A stretch of 64,000 nt of DNA. Source: Puia sp963703355. Lineage in GTDB: Bacteria; Bacteroidota; Bacteroidia; Chitinophagales; Chitinophagaceae. Both the position numbers and the translations under genes were made by a program. The stretch lies in the NCBI GenBank assembly GCA_963703355.1, contig OY969813.1, positions 3,286,001-3,350,000 of the forward strand, written 5' to 3'. Under the pieces are notes generated by a model. The model searched no databases, was not told the DNA's origin, and saw only the letters and a list, made by a program, of their open reading frames with translations. Below, in pieces: positions 26,408 through 35,085 of this stretch (position 1 is its first letter; every line of letters starts with the position of its first letter).

Positions 26408-27766
26408 ATGAAAAAATGTATGAACCAGTTGCACAGCCTGTCAACCAATTGGCTGTTGCCAGGCCTTCTAATGGCAATTATTTGTTTTACCAGCTGCCAT
26501 AAATCAGACAGCAGTTTTCGAAACGAGTTAAGTCCGCACGATTTTTCGTCCGATGTCATTGATAAATGGATGACGCTGGAAATCAGGATTTACAAGAACG
26601 CAACGGGTATTGCGAATGGCGCATTTGCGCGGCCCTTTGCTTATTCAGGTATCAGCGCCTATGAATCCATCGATCCGGGGCAGGCTTCCTGGAAAAATAA
26701 ATACAATGGTCTCTCCGGTCTGCCTGAAACAGAAAGGAATAAAAAGTATTACTGGCCGGCAAGTGTGAATGCGTCCCTTGCAGAATTCAACAGGAATTTC
26801 TTCACTTCCAAAAATGTAAATCCAACAGATCTGGCTGCGATCGATTCCCTGGAAAATGCCATTTCATCCACATTCAGCCTGGTGGATGCCAATACGTTGA
26901 GCAGGTCGGAAGGGTTTGGAAAATCGATTGCTGACGCCATTTATGCATGGTCACTGACTGACGGGTTTGCTCAAAATAATGCACTTCCCTATTTCGCACC
27001 AGTGGGGCCGGGTCTCTGGGAACCGACTCCTACTGCCTTTGCTGTAGCGAGTGGTCCTTTTTGGGAAAAAAACCGTCCCATCATCGCAGGCAGTGGGGAT
27101 AATGCACAACCCGATCCACCTATTCCTTATTCTGAAAATCCAACATCGCATTTTTACAAAATGGCCAACGACGTGTACCTGGCTTCTGTAAATCAGACCA
27201 TCGACCAAAAGAACTGGGCCTTTTTCTGGAGAGATGTTTCTCCCGGTGTTACAACGCCGGGTCATTGGATGAGTATCGTTCAACAGGTGATAAGGCAAAC
27301 GCATAGTGCACTCGACAGAGCGACACTTACTTATGCACTCGTGGGAATATGTTTGAACGATGCAATAATCAGCACATGGGATACCAAGTACACTTATAAT
27401 CTCGTGAGACCGGTAACTTATATCGATACAATAATCGGACATCTCGGGTGGCTGCCAACCATAGCAACTCCTGCGCATCCTGAATATGCATCAGCGCATG
27501 CGGTCGTTTCTTCTTCCGCATCAGAAGCACTGACTGCCGTTTACGGAGACATCGGAACGTTCACTGATCATACATATGATTATCTCGGTTATCCTGCCCG
27601 TAGTTTCAAAACGTTCAGGGATATTGGCATAGACGCCGGCAATTCGAGGTTTTACGGGGGCATACATTATCAGCCCACCATCAATTCCGGTCTGAAACAG
27701 GGACGAAAAATAGGTGAAAATATCATTAGAATTCTCGAGCAAACGTCAGGCGGCGGAAAATATTAA
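26408..27766 (+). CDS. Vanadium-dependent haloperoxidase-family lipoprotein (PAP2 fold)
   Basis: The protein has 452 aa. It carries a lipoprotein signal ending AIICFTSC (Cys30). The C-terminal half holds the vanadate/phosphate pocket: Lys327 and Arg334 (KYTYNLVRP, seven apart), Ser362-Ala363-His364 (ASAH), and Arg414 and His420 (RFYGGIH, six apart). Spacing agrees with known haloperoxidases. The Gly of the usual S-G-H is Ala. Bacterial members of this lipoprotein group are largely uncharacterised and may be phosphatases or haloperoxidases. The DoxX-type gene starts 3 bp after the stop. Confidence 0.88.
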   Translation: MKKCMNQLHSLSTNWLLPGLLMAIICFTSCHKSDSSFRNELSPHDFSSDVIDKWMTLEIRIYKNATGIANGAFARPFAYSGISAYESIDPGQASWKNKYNGLSGLPETERNKKYYWPASVNASLAEFNRNFFTSKNVNPTDLAAIDSLENAISSTFSLVDANTLSRSEGFGKSIADAIYAWSLTDGFAQNNALPYFAPVGPGLWEPTPTAFAVASGPFWEKNRPIIAGSGDNAQPDPPIPYSENPTSHFYKMANDVYLASVNQTIDQKNWAFFWRDVSPGVTTPGHWMSIVQQVIRQTHSALDRATLTYALVGICLNDAIISTWDTKYTYNLVRPVTYIDTIIGHLGWLPTIATPAHPEYASAHAVVSSSASEALTAVYGDIGTFTDHTYDYLGYPARSFKTFRDIGIDAGNSRFYGGIHYQPTINSGLKQGRKIGENIIRILEQTSGGGKY

Positions 27767-27769
27767 AAC

Positions 27770-28579
27770 ATGTTTTCCCTTAGCATCCAACAAAAAATAC
27801 ATTACACATTGCGATCCGCGATAGCGATGTGTTTTATCGGGCACGGTGTTTTTGGTATCATCACCAAACCCATCTGGTGCAACTACTTCGCTGTATTTGG
27901 AATTGATCAAACGCTTGCTTATCGACTGATGCCGTTGATAGGCTCGTTTGATATCCTGATGGGAATATTCATGCTGGTATATCCGATGCGTGTGATCACT
28001 TTATGGCTTATTATATGGGGCACGCTGACGGCATCATTGCGTCCATTGTCTGGTGAGCCATTTGCAGAATTAATAGAACGGGCGGGAAACTCCGGTGCAC
28101 CGCTCGCTCTATTGATTCTTTCAGGCGGCATTGGAAGAAATTTCAATAATATTTTTACTCCGCTATCAGCTGATATAAATCCTGATGAAAAAACAACCCA
28201 ACGTGTTTTCACCTGTCTGAAAATCATCGTATTTCTTTTGCTTGCAGGTCACGGCTGGCTTAACATCATGGAGAAAAAAGGTTTGATAAATCAATATACG
28301 TCCCTCGGTTTTACAAACCCGGGCAGCGCTGCGGTTACGATCGGGATTTTTGAAATCGTCGCAGCCTTTTCAGTACTGATCAAACCCTTCCGGCCGTTAA
28401 TATTTGTGTTGTTTGTATGGAAAATGAGCAGCGAACTTTTATATCCGCGCTACGAATTGTTCGAATGGATCGAACGTGGTGGAAGTTATGGAGTGTTGCT
28501 TGCACTTTGGTTTATGCTTGACACTTCTCATTACCCCATTCGCATGGGCAACTTCAGGCGAGTGAATCCTTCACTATAA
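27770..28579 (+). CDS. Double DoxX-like membrane protein
   Basis: The protein has 269 aa with about eight spans in two similar halves: CFIGHGVFGIITKP then GSFDILMGIFML, and LLLAGHGWLNIMEKK then GIFEIVAAFSVL. Each half resembles one DoxX unit of four spans. DoxX proteins act in redox or sulfur-linked membrane processes, but no substrate is known for this type. It begins 3 bp after the haloperoxidase stop, so the pair form one unit. The last 26 bp overlap the 3' end of the convergent AraC gene. Confidence 0.78.
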   Translation: MFSLSIQQKIHYTLRSAIAMCFIGHGVFGIITKPIWCNYFAVFGIDQTLAYRLMPLIGSFDILMGIFMLVYPMRVITLWLIIWGTLTASLRPLSGEPFAELIERAGNSGAPLALLILSGGIGRNFNNIFTPLSADINPDEKTTQRVFTCLKIIVFLLLAGHGWLNIMEKKGLINQYTSLGFTNPGSAAVTIGIFEIVAAFSVLIKPFRPLIFVLFVWKMSSELLYPRYELFEWIERGGSYGVLLALWFMLDTSHYPIRMGNFRRVNPSL

Positions 28580-29492
28580 ATTCCTTAAATGTTCCCGGTG
28601 TAATGCCTTCAGCTTTTTTGAAGAGTCGTACAAAATAATTTACATCGGTAAAACCGCACTGATAGGCCGTTTCGGTGATCGTCGTGTGCTGTGTGGCCAA
28701 CAGTTCTTTCGCGAGTTTGATGCGTTCGCGGTTTATATATTCCAGAGGTGAAATCCCGAATTGCTGTCTGAACCATTTGAAAAATTCATTCCTGCTCATG
28801 TAGGCTTTGCGTGAAAGGGAATCGACACCCAGTTTTTCTGTCAGGTGGCCATGGATATAGTCCAGCAGAAAATGCTGGCGATTGAAATTCTTTTTATCAT
28901 TCTTGTCCATCTCCACCCGCCTGAGGTACTGACTCTGTACCAGACGGATCAGCAGTTCCTTTAAACTAAGATCAGTATAAATATTTTTTGCCTTGTCGGT
29001 GCTGCCGCAGTTGCGGATAATTTTATTGATGGTCTCTGCAATTTCTGCATCGTTGGAGAAATGATACTGACTGAAATCAATATTCCATTCATGATGATCA
29101 TCGGTGCCGCTATTGTAACATTCGTTGAGATACTGCATCGTTTCCCTGACGTACAAGGAATTTACCGTCAACGCAATACATTGAGTCGGATGCATATGCG
29201 TGGATTCTGGGAAGTCGATGACCATGCGCTGGTTCGCGGGCAGGATCACGGTTTCGCCGGGTAAATAGGCAAAGTCAGGATGGTTATCCAGGTGCATTAC
29301 TTTTTTTCCCGTCACCATACTTGTAATCACCAGGTCTTTGAAAGTCAGCGGAACGCCGAATGCTTTCTGGTAACTCTCATAAATATTGAGCTCGCAGTTA
29401 TTGAGATTGAAAACGCGACGGTTCTCAATCAGTGTCTGCAGTTTTTTTGGTGGGGTCAGCTCTATTTTATCTATCAAATTTCTTCGCGCCAA
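28554..29492 (-). CDS. AraC-family transcriptional regulator
   Basis: The protein has 312 aa. Residues ~20-190 form a cupin-like sensor part (FPESTHMHPTQCIALTVNSLY). Residues ~205-310 hold the two AraC HTH units (LGVDSLSRKAYMSRNEFFKWFRQ and ITETAYQCGFTDVNYFVRLFKK) with the closing GITPGTFKEF. The start is a TTG at 29492: a TGA lies in frame just upstream, and the only nearby ATG is out of frame. The gene points into the haloperoxidase operon tail to tail and overlaps it by 26 bp, so it may regulate that operon, though no site is visible. Confidence 0.88.
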   Translation of the reverse strand: MARRNLIDKIELTPPKKLQTLIENRRVFNLNNCELNIYESYQKAFGVPLTFKDLVITSMVTGKKVMHLDNHPDFAYLPGETVILPANQRMVIDFPESTHMHPTQCIALTVNSLYVRETMQYLNECYNSGTDDHHEWNIDFSQYHFSNDAEIAETINKIIRNCGSTDKAKNIYTDLSLKELLIRLVQSQYLRRVEMDKNDKKNFNRQHFLLDYIHGHLTEKLGVDSLSRKAYMSRNEFFKWFRQQFGISPLEYINRERIKLAKELLATQHTTITETAYQCGFTDVNYFVRLFKKAEGITPGTFKEFIVKDSLA

Positions 29493-29720
29493 GTGATTTC
29501 ATTTGATGGTTAAAAATAGCCAAAGGCTAAGGTCCAGACAATAATTTAGTACAATCGTGCTATAAAACCATACAAAAATGCTGACTTAAATAAGCAATTT
29601 TCGTGATGTTTACTCCGGGTCATTTAGCAGGTCCGGGCGATAGCGAACCCTTTTATTAATTGTTCCAAAAGCCAGACTCCAACCGGCGGGAACGAGGATG
29701 GGTTGCACTCAAATACCATT

Positions 29721-29869
29721 ACCATTAAACCTTATCCTGATAAGGTATCGGGTGATCCAGACATCGGAAAAATCTCTGATGGCTGGGTCGCAATCGCCTT
29801 GAATAGAAAAGCCTCCTTTTGAGGGGAGGCTGCACTAATCAAATGCTGTTAACCATTAAACCTTATCCT
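29721..29869 (+). repeat. 18-bp direct repeat, two copies 113 bp apart
   Basis: ACCATTAAACCTTATCCT occurs at 29721-29738 and again at 29852-29869. Each copy is preceded by a related TGCACT...CAAAT stretch, so the duplicated unit may be ~130 bp and partly decayed. The first copy is extended by GATAAGGT into a palindrome (29729-29746); the second is followed by ATGAAA. Confidence 0.8.
29803..29831 (-). terminator. Probable intrinsic terminator after the DoxX gene
   Basis: On the minus strand AGCCTCC pairs with GGAGGCT across an 8-nt loop, followed by TTTTC. It lies ~95 bp past the stop of the DoxX gene at 29926. Confidence 0.5.
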
Positions 29870-29925
29870 ATGAAACCATTAAAATAACACAAATTTTCCA
29901 TTTTACCTCAGCGACTTTTAAGAAG

Positions 29926-30321
29926 TCATAATATGGGTCTCACGGTGAACAATCCACGATAATAATTCCGGTAGGCATAACCTAGAAAAATATTGGGAAC
30001 AATCAGGGTAACACCCATCAACCAGCCCGATGGTACCAGAATGGTGTGAAATAACAAGACGTTCAGGCTTATCGGGAAAAGAACAACCGCCGAAAATGGG
30101 GCATAGCGGTTAAAAAGTAACGACAGTCCCCCAAGAATCTGGATTGCCTTCATCATGGGATAAATATAACCGGTGCCTTTCAGACCTGCTACCAGCGCCC
30201 CGGGCTTGCCCGTATGCAGGGGTTGATATGGGATGAAATGCAAAAAGTAATCGAGACCGAAAACCAGATAAATGAACCCGAGCAGGCAGCGTGCGATTAT
30301 TGTCCAGGTTTTTATTTTCAT
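29926..30321 (-). CDS. DoxX-family membrane protein
   Basis: The protein has 131 aa with four spans: IIARCLLGFIYLVFGLDYFLHF, YPMMKAIQILGGLSLLF, FSAVVLFPISLNVLLFHTIL, and LMGVTLIVPNIFLGY. The pattern R-x-L-L-G-x-I-Y-L-V-F-G opens DoxX-like proteins. Its role is unknown. It is one of three DoxX-type genes within 10 kb (27770, 29926, 36997). Confidence 0.82.
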   Translation of the reverse strand: MKIKTWTIIARCLLGFIYLVFGLDYFLHFIPYQPLHTGKPGALVAGLKGTGYIYPMMKAIQILGGLSLLFNRYAPFSAVVLFPISLNVLLFHTILVPSGWLMGVTLIVPNIFLGYAYRNYYRGLFTVRPIL

Positions 30322-30477
30322 TTGTTAGAGGAATTACAAGTCAATCTCTCCCTAAATTAGGTCCATTTCCTGAAATAAGTATGCCCTCATTATCAGTAAT
30401 CAAGTCATATTCCTTACCCCGTACGATGAAAGGATTCTTAATTAACTTTAGTAAAATGAAAATACTGGCGGCTGCAT

Positions 30478-31041
30478 ATGACTACCGTTGAAGAAAAGGA
30501 ATCAAAAAAAATAGACAGGGTGGCCGCCGGTTATAACATGATTCCGAATATCGTCTGGACAACGATCTTTTTACTACCCGTTGTCATTTTCTGTTATCTT
30601 AAATTAAACCACCTGACTGTTTACATAATGCTGGGTTTTAGTCTGATACCGATATTCTTTCCCAAATCTTTTTTTGACGCCATACAGCTGAGCAGGAAAC
30701 CATTGTTTTATAAACGGGCGGGAGTTCGGTTCATTAATAAATTCGCGCAAAATGGCGGGTTACTCATACAATATATCAGAAAAAAGTATCCTCAGTTTAC
30801 AACGGTGACGAAAAATAAATCGACCATCGGAAAACATTTCAATCAAACCTATTTCTTCGAGAAATTTCATTTCTCCATGTTCATTTTTTTTATTGCGATA
30901 ACAGTATATGCGGTGATCAGAACCTATATTTTATGGGCACTCGTGGTTTGCATTTGTAACCTGTTTTATAATGTCTACCCAAATCTGCTGCAACAGTATA
31001 TGCGTCTGCGTCTGCTTTCGGCGATGAAAAGACCGCGGTAA
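30478..31041 (+). CDS. Membrane protein with CrtO-like acyltransferase end motif
   Basis: The protein has 187 aa. It has two N-terminal spans (NIVWTTIFLLPVVIFCYL and VYIMLGFSLIPIFF), a middle basic region, and two further spans ending CNLFYNVYPNLLQQYMRLRL. The end motif N-x-x-x-N-x-Y-P-x-x-L-Q-x-Y-x-R resembles that of glycosyl-4,4'-diaponeurosporenoate acyltransferase proteins, which are often annotated in Bacteroidota. No carotenoid gene is near, so the function remains open. The start at 30478 is the only ATG before the first span. Confidence 0.5.
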   Translation: MTTVEEKESKKIDRVAAGYNMIPNIVWTTIFLLPVVIFCYLKLNHLTVYIMLGFSLIPIFFPKSFFDAIQLSRKPLFYKRAGVRFINKFAQNGGLLIQYIRKKYPQFTTVTKNKSTIGKHFNQTYFFEKFHFSMFIFFIAITVYAVIRTYILWALVVCICNLFYNVYPNLLQQYMRLRLLSAMKRPR

Positions 31042-31058
31042 AAATTATCCGCTTATTA

Positions 31059-31598
31059 TTAGATCCTGCGTTTATATGGCAGATCAAAACTACCGTTGGT
31101 TATCTCAATTGTTTTTTTATCGTTGGAAATAAAATTGCCCGAAAATGTTCCGACTACATGTTTATCGTCGATGGCTGTGATTTGTACTGTAACGTCGTCG
31201 GCATAATAATTATTAGTACCAATCATATACGTTCCTTCGGGTGATGTATGGGTAAAAGCTGGTTTATAATGAAGAATATGAGTTGTTCCTTTGTCAGCCA
31301 CCAAAATATTAAATACATCTACCGGTAAATAATTCGTAAGATTTATTCTGACAAAACCACCGGGTTTTTTTGCCACCTCATTAAGATAAATAACAAGTGT
31401 TGTTTTACCGCCAGTCTGCAGATAAGTTTTCATGTTGAACTTCTTTCCATTCAGCGTATATGAAAGTTGTGCATCGCCGGAATATGTGCTGTCGGATGTA
31501 TTAGTTGACTTCGGCCCAGGTTTATATGCATTGGAAGCGGAGGAGAATGACAATGCAGAAAGGATGATGAGCACATAAAGTGGCAGCATGTATTTCAT
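31059..31598 (-). CDS. Small secreted beta-rich protein
   Basis: The protein has 179 aa. A signal peptide ends near SFSSASNA (~24). Four to six beta strands follow: AQLSYTLNGKKFNMKTYL, FVRINLTNYLPVDVF, GTYMIGTNNYYADDVTVQITAID, VVGTFSGNFISND. The end ITNGSFDLPY is shared in style with the lipoprotein at 34449 (GTFSGKL, then ITEGKFDMKP). These look like DUF6252-type proteins of Bacteroidota, with no known role. It stands 18 bp after the convergent membrane-protein gene. Confidence 0.65.
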   Translation of the reverse strand: MKYMLPLYVLIILSALSFSSASNAYKPGPKSTNTSDSTYSGDAQLSYTLNGKKFNMKTYLQTGGKTTLVIYLNEVAKKPGGFVRINLTNYLPVDVFNILVADKGTTHILHYKPAFTHTSPEGTYMIGTNNYYADDVTVQITAIDDKHVVGTFSGNFISNDKKTIEITNGSFDLPYKRRI

Positions 31599-31625
31599 AT
31601 TAATAACTTGTAGGTTTAATATTTA

Positions 31626-32066
31626 TTATGGTTTTGTCAGATACCAAAGTGGGGCGGCAGATCCTGACTGGTTCGTTTCAATATTGCCTATAATATTGGC
31701 GGGGTTCGAATAAATCACGCCGGTAAAAGTGAAACCGATTACACTAAACTCCTGCCAGACCATATGAACACTATCTCCTGTAACAGTATAAGTTCCAAAA
31801 GTTTTCACCTGATCTGCCGTATCTGCAAGGGCCTGTGCGGCAGATGTGTCTGCCAATGATAAAGCAGTATACATTCTGAATGTGCCATCACTGTTGAACT
31901 GCACATTGTCGTTCCAGTAGTCATTGTTTGCATCTTCTTTGAATGTCCAGAAACCTACTATTGCAGAATTCGTGGTTGTTGTTGTTGGTTTGCTGTCTTT
32001 TTTGCAGGAAGCGAAGCCAAGTATCCATAAGGATGCCAGTGCCGCCAGTTTGATTGTCTTTGTCAT
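31626..32066 (-). CDS. Lipocalin-like lipoprotein
   Basis: The protein has 146 aa. A signal ends LWILGFASC (Cys21), then KKDSKPTTTTT, then IVGFWTFKED, a lipocalin-type G-x-W opening. It continues VQFNSDGTFRMYTAL and FGTYTVTGDSVHMVWQEF. It resembles the lipoprotein at 10876 in plan. It ends 27 bp before the start of the secreted protein at 31598 on the same strand, so the two are probably one transcript. Confidence 0.65.
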   Translation of the reverse strand: MTKTIKLAALASLWILGFASCKKDSKPTTTTTNSAIVGFWTFKEDANNDYWNDNVQFNSDGTFRMYTALSLADTSAAQALADTADQVKTFGTYTVTGDSVHMVWQEFSVIGFTFTGVIYSNPANIIGNIETNQSGSAAPLWYLTKP

Positions 32067-32195
32067 TGGTAAGGTTTTAAATGCGTTAATTCAAACAGAA
32101 CATTAAAGATGGTGTAAGAATAAAAGCGCGGGGAATTTCATCGTCAGACGCATGGGTTAAATCGACGAATGTTTTGAAGATTCCTGATGGAAAGA

Positions 32196-33347
32196 TTACC
32201 AGCGTTCTACAACGAGTTTCTGCGTACTCACTACGTTGTTTTTTTCATCCAGAATGCGGATGTAATAAAATCCCTGAGCGATGGTGCCGGGAATGTGCAT
32301 GGTTTCCGTTTGACCGGTATTTTTTATTTCCGCATGCTGCTGGATTACCCTGTTTCCTAAGAGATCGGCCAACTGAATGGTGTAGGCTCCGGTTGGCAAT
32401 TGATTGAATTGAATACTTACCACGTCATCCATTACAGGGTTCGGAAAAACTTTTATCTTATGCGAATTTTCAGGTGATTTCGTTATAAACAAATTAGCGG
32501 AACTGGTATTTGTAAATAACACATTGCTGTTTGCCAGATCTGCAGTTTCATAAACGTCGTGTTTCGCGGAAGGCGGAGATGCAGTCCAGGTACCCGGATC
32601 AATTAAAAAGTAACTGTCGGTATAACCTACGCTGCTCGCGATCAGTTGTTTTCCATCTTCACTCACTGCAAGTCCGCTGGTGGTAAACTTCTGCGGTAAT
32701 CCCGATACCGTTCCAAGGTAGGAAGTAATTCTGCTGCTGATATCCACTTTAAATACTTTGTTTGTTCCCGTGATCAGCAAAAGATGTCCGTCGTCATCTG
32801 CCACCAAATCTCCTCCGGAATTGGCACAGATACTGTGAATGCCCATGTCTTTATTCATGGGATCGTCGATCAGATCCCCCATATCTGATAATACGGGCGA
32901 CCCATTTGTTGTGAATCGTAGCAGATGTGTGCCGTCGTTGGTAATCGTATATCCAAAGTCATCAGGACCAATAACCATACGGTTGATGGGACCCGCATTT
33001 CTTACATCATAGTTGCCCGCCTTACTGAAGAATTGGCCAGGAACACTCACAGACTCCATAGTTGATAAATCGATATAGTGCAACTGATCCATATTCATCG
33101 GTGAATAAAAGAGTCGGTTACTCCGGCGGTCATACGCAATGGCCGCGACACTGCTGTCAGGTACATGGAATAATATATTGCTGAACTCGCTGGTCCGGGT
33201 GTCCAGTTTCCGTAAGGCAACCCATTGCGTTCCTCCTTTATTAACAGAGGTCACCGCGTAAGCAAAATGATCCGACTGAGCCTTTGCAGTTTTAACCTGC
33301 ACGAGCAATACAATGAATAGCAGTCTGAAAATAAATAGCCTGGTCAT
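32196..33347 (-). CDS. Secreted propeller-like protein with T9SS type A sorting domain
   Basis: The protein has 383 aa from the ATG at 33347, the start of a signal peptide (MTRLFIFRLLFIVLLVQVKTAKAQ). The open frame upstream to 33470 is non-coding in character. Residues ~30-290 look like a beta-propeller (repeated blades such as RLFYSPMNMDQLHYIDLS and GYTITNDGTHLLRFTT). The last ~80 residues are the type IX secretion C-terminal domain: KVFPNPV, then GAYTIQLADLLGNRV and GFYYIRILD. The product should be exported by T9SS to the cell surface. It has no known enzyme motif. Confidence 0.85.
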   Translation of the reverse strand: MTRLFIFRLLFIVLLVQVKTAKAQSDHFAYAVTSVNKGGTQWVALRKLDTRTSEFSNILFHVPDSSVAAIAYDRRSNRLFYSPMNMDQLHYIDLSTMESVSVPGQFFSKAGNYDVRNAGPINRMVIGPDDFGYTITNDGTHLLRFTTNGSPVLSDMGDLIDDPMNKDMGIHSICANSGGDLVADDDGHLLLITGTNKVFKVDISSRITSYLGTVSGLPQKFTTSGLAVSEDGKQLIASSVGYTDSYFLIDPGTWTASPPSAKHDVYETADLANSNVLFTNTSSANLFITKSPENSHKIKVFPNPVMDDVVSIQFNQLPTGAYTIQLADLLGNRVIQQHAEIKNTGQTETMHIPGTIAQGFYYIRILDEKNNVVSTQKLVVERW

Positions 33348-33542
33348 GCTGAATAATCCTGGTCGAAAAGGTTTAGAAATTGCTGGATTCAATTTAATCA
33401 ATTCCCTGAGTATTTGCAACGGTCCGGAAAAGAAGGCTGCGTAATATTTTACCCAAATTAAATGATCCAACGTTTTTCTGATGTTATTATTTCAGATGAT
33501 TAAAAATGGCTCAGAACTTCTTAGTAACTTAATAGCCCTTTA

Positions 33543-34442
33543 ATGGAATATGTCATGAAAGAAATCAGAAAAGAGGATATCAAACAGGAGGTATTTGACC
33601 TGTACGACGACTATGCACACAATCGAATTGAAAGACGCGATTTTATACAAAAACTTTCTGCATATGCTGTAGGAGGTATAACCGTTGCTGCGCTGACTAG
33701 TTTTTTGATGCCGGCGTATGCCAGTTCTGTTCAGGTGCAACCGGATGATCCGCGCTTGAAATCCGACTATGTTTATTTTGATTCACCCAAGGGCGGTGGA
33801 AAGATCAAAGCATTACTCTCTTTACCTGTTGATACCAAAAAGAGACTGGGAGGCATCGTGGTGGTACATGAAAACAGGGGGCTGAATCCTTATATTGAAG
33901 ACGTGGCAAGAACCGCTGCACTTGCGGGATATATTACGCTTGCACCCGATGCACTGACACCTTTGGGAGGATATCCGGGCAACGACGATCAGGGCCGGGA
34001 AATGCAGAGTAAGCTGGATAAAAACTCCATTTTGGAAGATTTTATTTCTGCTTATGAATACCTAAAATCTTTGCCTGACTGTAATGGGAAAGTGGGTGTT
34101 GTGGGATTTTGTTTTGGCGGTTGGGTTTCCAATATGATGGCGGTGCGTATTACGGACTTATCTGCATCCGTTCCTTTTTATGGTACGCAACCTGCAAAGG
34201 AAGACGTTCCAAAAATTCAGGCGCCACTTCTCTTACACTATGCTGGTCTCGATACACATGTGGATGAAGGCTGGCCTGCATATGAGGCAGCTTTAAAGGA
34301 AAATAAAAAAGAATACACGGTGTATATTTATCCAAACGTTAATCACGGTTTTCATAACAATACAACTCCGCGATACGATAAAGCCGCAGCAGATCTTGCC
34401 TGGCAAAGGACAATGGATTTTTTTAATCAGAAACTGAATTGA
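33543..34442 (+). CDS. Dienelactone hydrolase-family protein with Tat-like leader
   Basis: The protein has 299 aa; an alternative ATG is at 33555. Residues ~30-65 hold IERRDFIQKLSAYAVGGI and a hydrophobic stretch ending MPAYAS, which reads as a twin-arginine-type export signal placed unusually far in. The hydrolase domain has Cys190 (GFCFGG), Asp237 (AGLDTHVD) and His268 (NHGFH), the Cys-Asp-His triad of dienelactone hydrolases, plus VVVHENRGLNPYIEDVARTAA. It resembles E. coli YghX. It probably acts outside the cytoplasm on ester or lactone substrates. Confidence 0.87.
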   Translation: MEYVMKEIRKEDIKQEVFDLYDDYAHNRIERRDFIQKLSAYAVGGITVAALTSFLMPAYASSVQVQPDDPRLKSDYVYFDSPKGGGKIKALLSLPVDTKKRLGGIVVVHENRGLNPYIEDVARTAALAGYITLAPDALTPLGGYPGNDDQGREMQSKLDKNSILEDFISAYEYLKSLPDCNGKVGVVGFCFGGWVSNMMAVRITDLSASVPFYGTQPAKEDVPKIQAPLLLHYAGLDTHVDEGWPAYEAALKENKKEYTVYIYPNVNHGFHNNTTPRYDKAAADLAWQRTMDFFNQKLN

Positions 34443-34448
34443 GCGCGG

Positions 34449-34949
34449 TTATGGTTTCATATCAAATTTCCCTTCGGTGATTTGAATAAATTCCGGACTC
34501 TTATTGGAAGCACTTTTATAATTTATATTTTTTAGTTTACCGGAAAAAGTTCCGGTCAGAGTGCTTTTACTGTATGCAGTGACGTTTACGGTTACATCAT
34601 CCCCGGTATAGGTGCCGCCTTTGGCGTCGTAATAATTTATAATGCAGTTCATATCTCCCGTGGCATGGCTGTTAATTTTTGTTGTGCCCGTTTTTTTAAA
34701 TTCGAATTCAAAACCTTCTCTTTTTATGCTGCCATCCAAAATCTCAAGACCATCTTTTTGACTCGCACCGGGGTCACCCAGTGAGATTTCAAAAAAACCC
34801 TGTTGCGGCGTAAACGTTTTTTGTTTTCCGTCGATCATACAGGTTATCGTTCCCTTACCACTGTCCCTATTTCCTGAAGAAGCTCCCGCATTGTTACAGG
34901 ATATAAATAACAGCATGATCGATAAGGTAAAGCAGCAGAACTTTTTCAT
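34449..34949 (-). CDS. Small lipoprotein related to the 31059 protein
   Basis: The protein has 166 aa. A lipoprotein signal ends MLLFISC (Cys18). The mature part starts GTITCMIDGKQKTF, has FFEISLGDPG, and closes with DDVTVNVTAYSKSTLTGTFSGKL and ITEGKFDMKP. The closing section parallels DDVTVQITAIDDKHVVGTFSG and ITNGSFDLPY of the 31059 product, so they are paralogs. The function is unknown. The gene converges with the dienelactone hydrolase with 6 bp between stops. Confidence 0.65.
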   Translation of the reverse strand: MKKFCCFTLSIMLLFISCNNAGASSGNRDSGKGTITCMIDGKQKTFTPQQGFFEISLGDPGASQKDGLEILDGSIKREGFEFEFKKTGTTKINSHATGDMNCIINYYDAKGGTYTGDDVTVNVTAYSKSTLTGTFSGKLKNINYKSASNKSPEFIQITEGKFDMKP

Positions 34950-35085
34950 TTTATGATGTTTAAGTATTGAACTAAAAGATGAGAATGTGAAGTTCTTTTA
35001 CTGTCTACATATTTCGCCCGGTAATCGACGAACGAATCATTAAAATCGGCAAATGGCAGGCAAAGGCGATTGCGTCCCCAATGAA

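Larger units (their letters stand above)
29493..29925. other. Gene-free, structured stretch with repeats
   Basis: No convincing gene. It holds a palindrome (29729-29746), an 18-bp direct repeat (29721-29738 and 29852-29869), a minus-strand terminator (~29803-29831), and a GC-rich segment (29613-29700) with short complementary runs such as GGGCGATAGCGAACCC. The second repeat copy leads straight into ATGAAA and stops after five codons, as a decayed gene start would. Confidence 0.6.

Noticed and set aside
26951..27478. 175-codon minus-strand frame opposite the haloperoxidase
   Set aside because: The plus strand carries a complete catalytic set; the minus frame has no motif.
29613..29700. GC-rich segment as a tRNA
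   Set aside because: A GGTTCG-like loop occurs on the minus strand, but no acceptor, D and anticodon arms can be formed.
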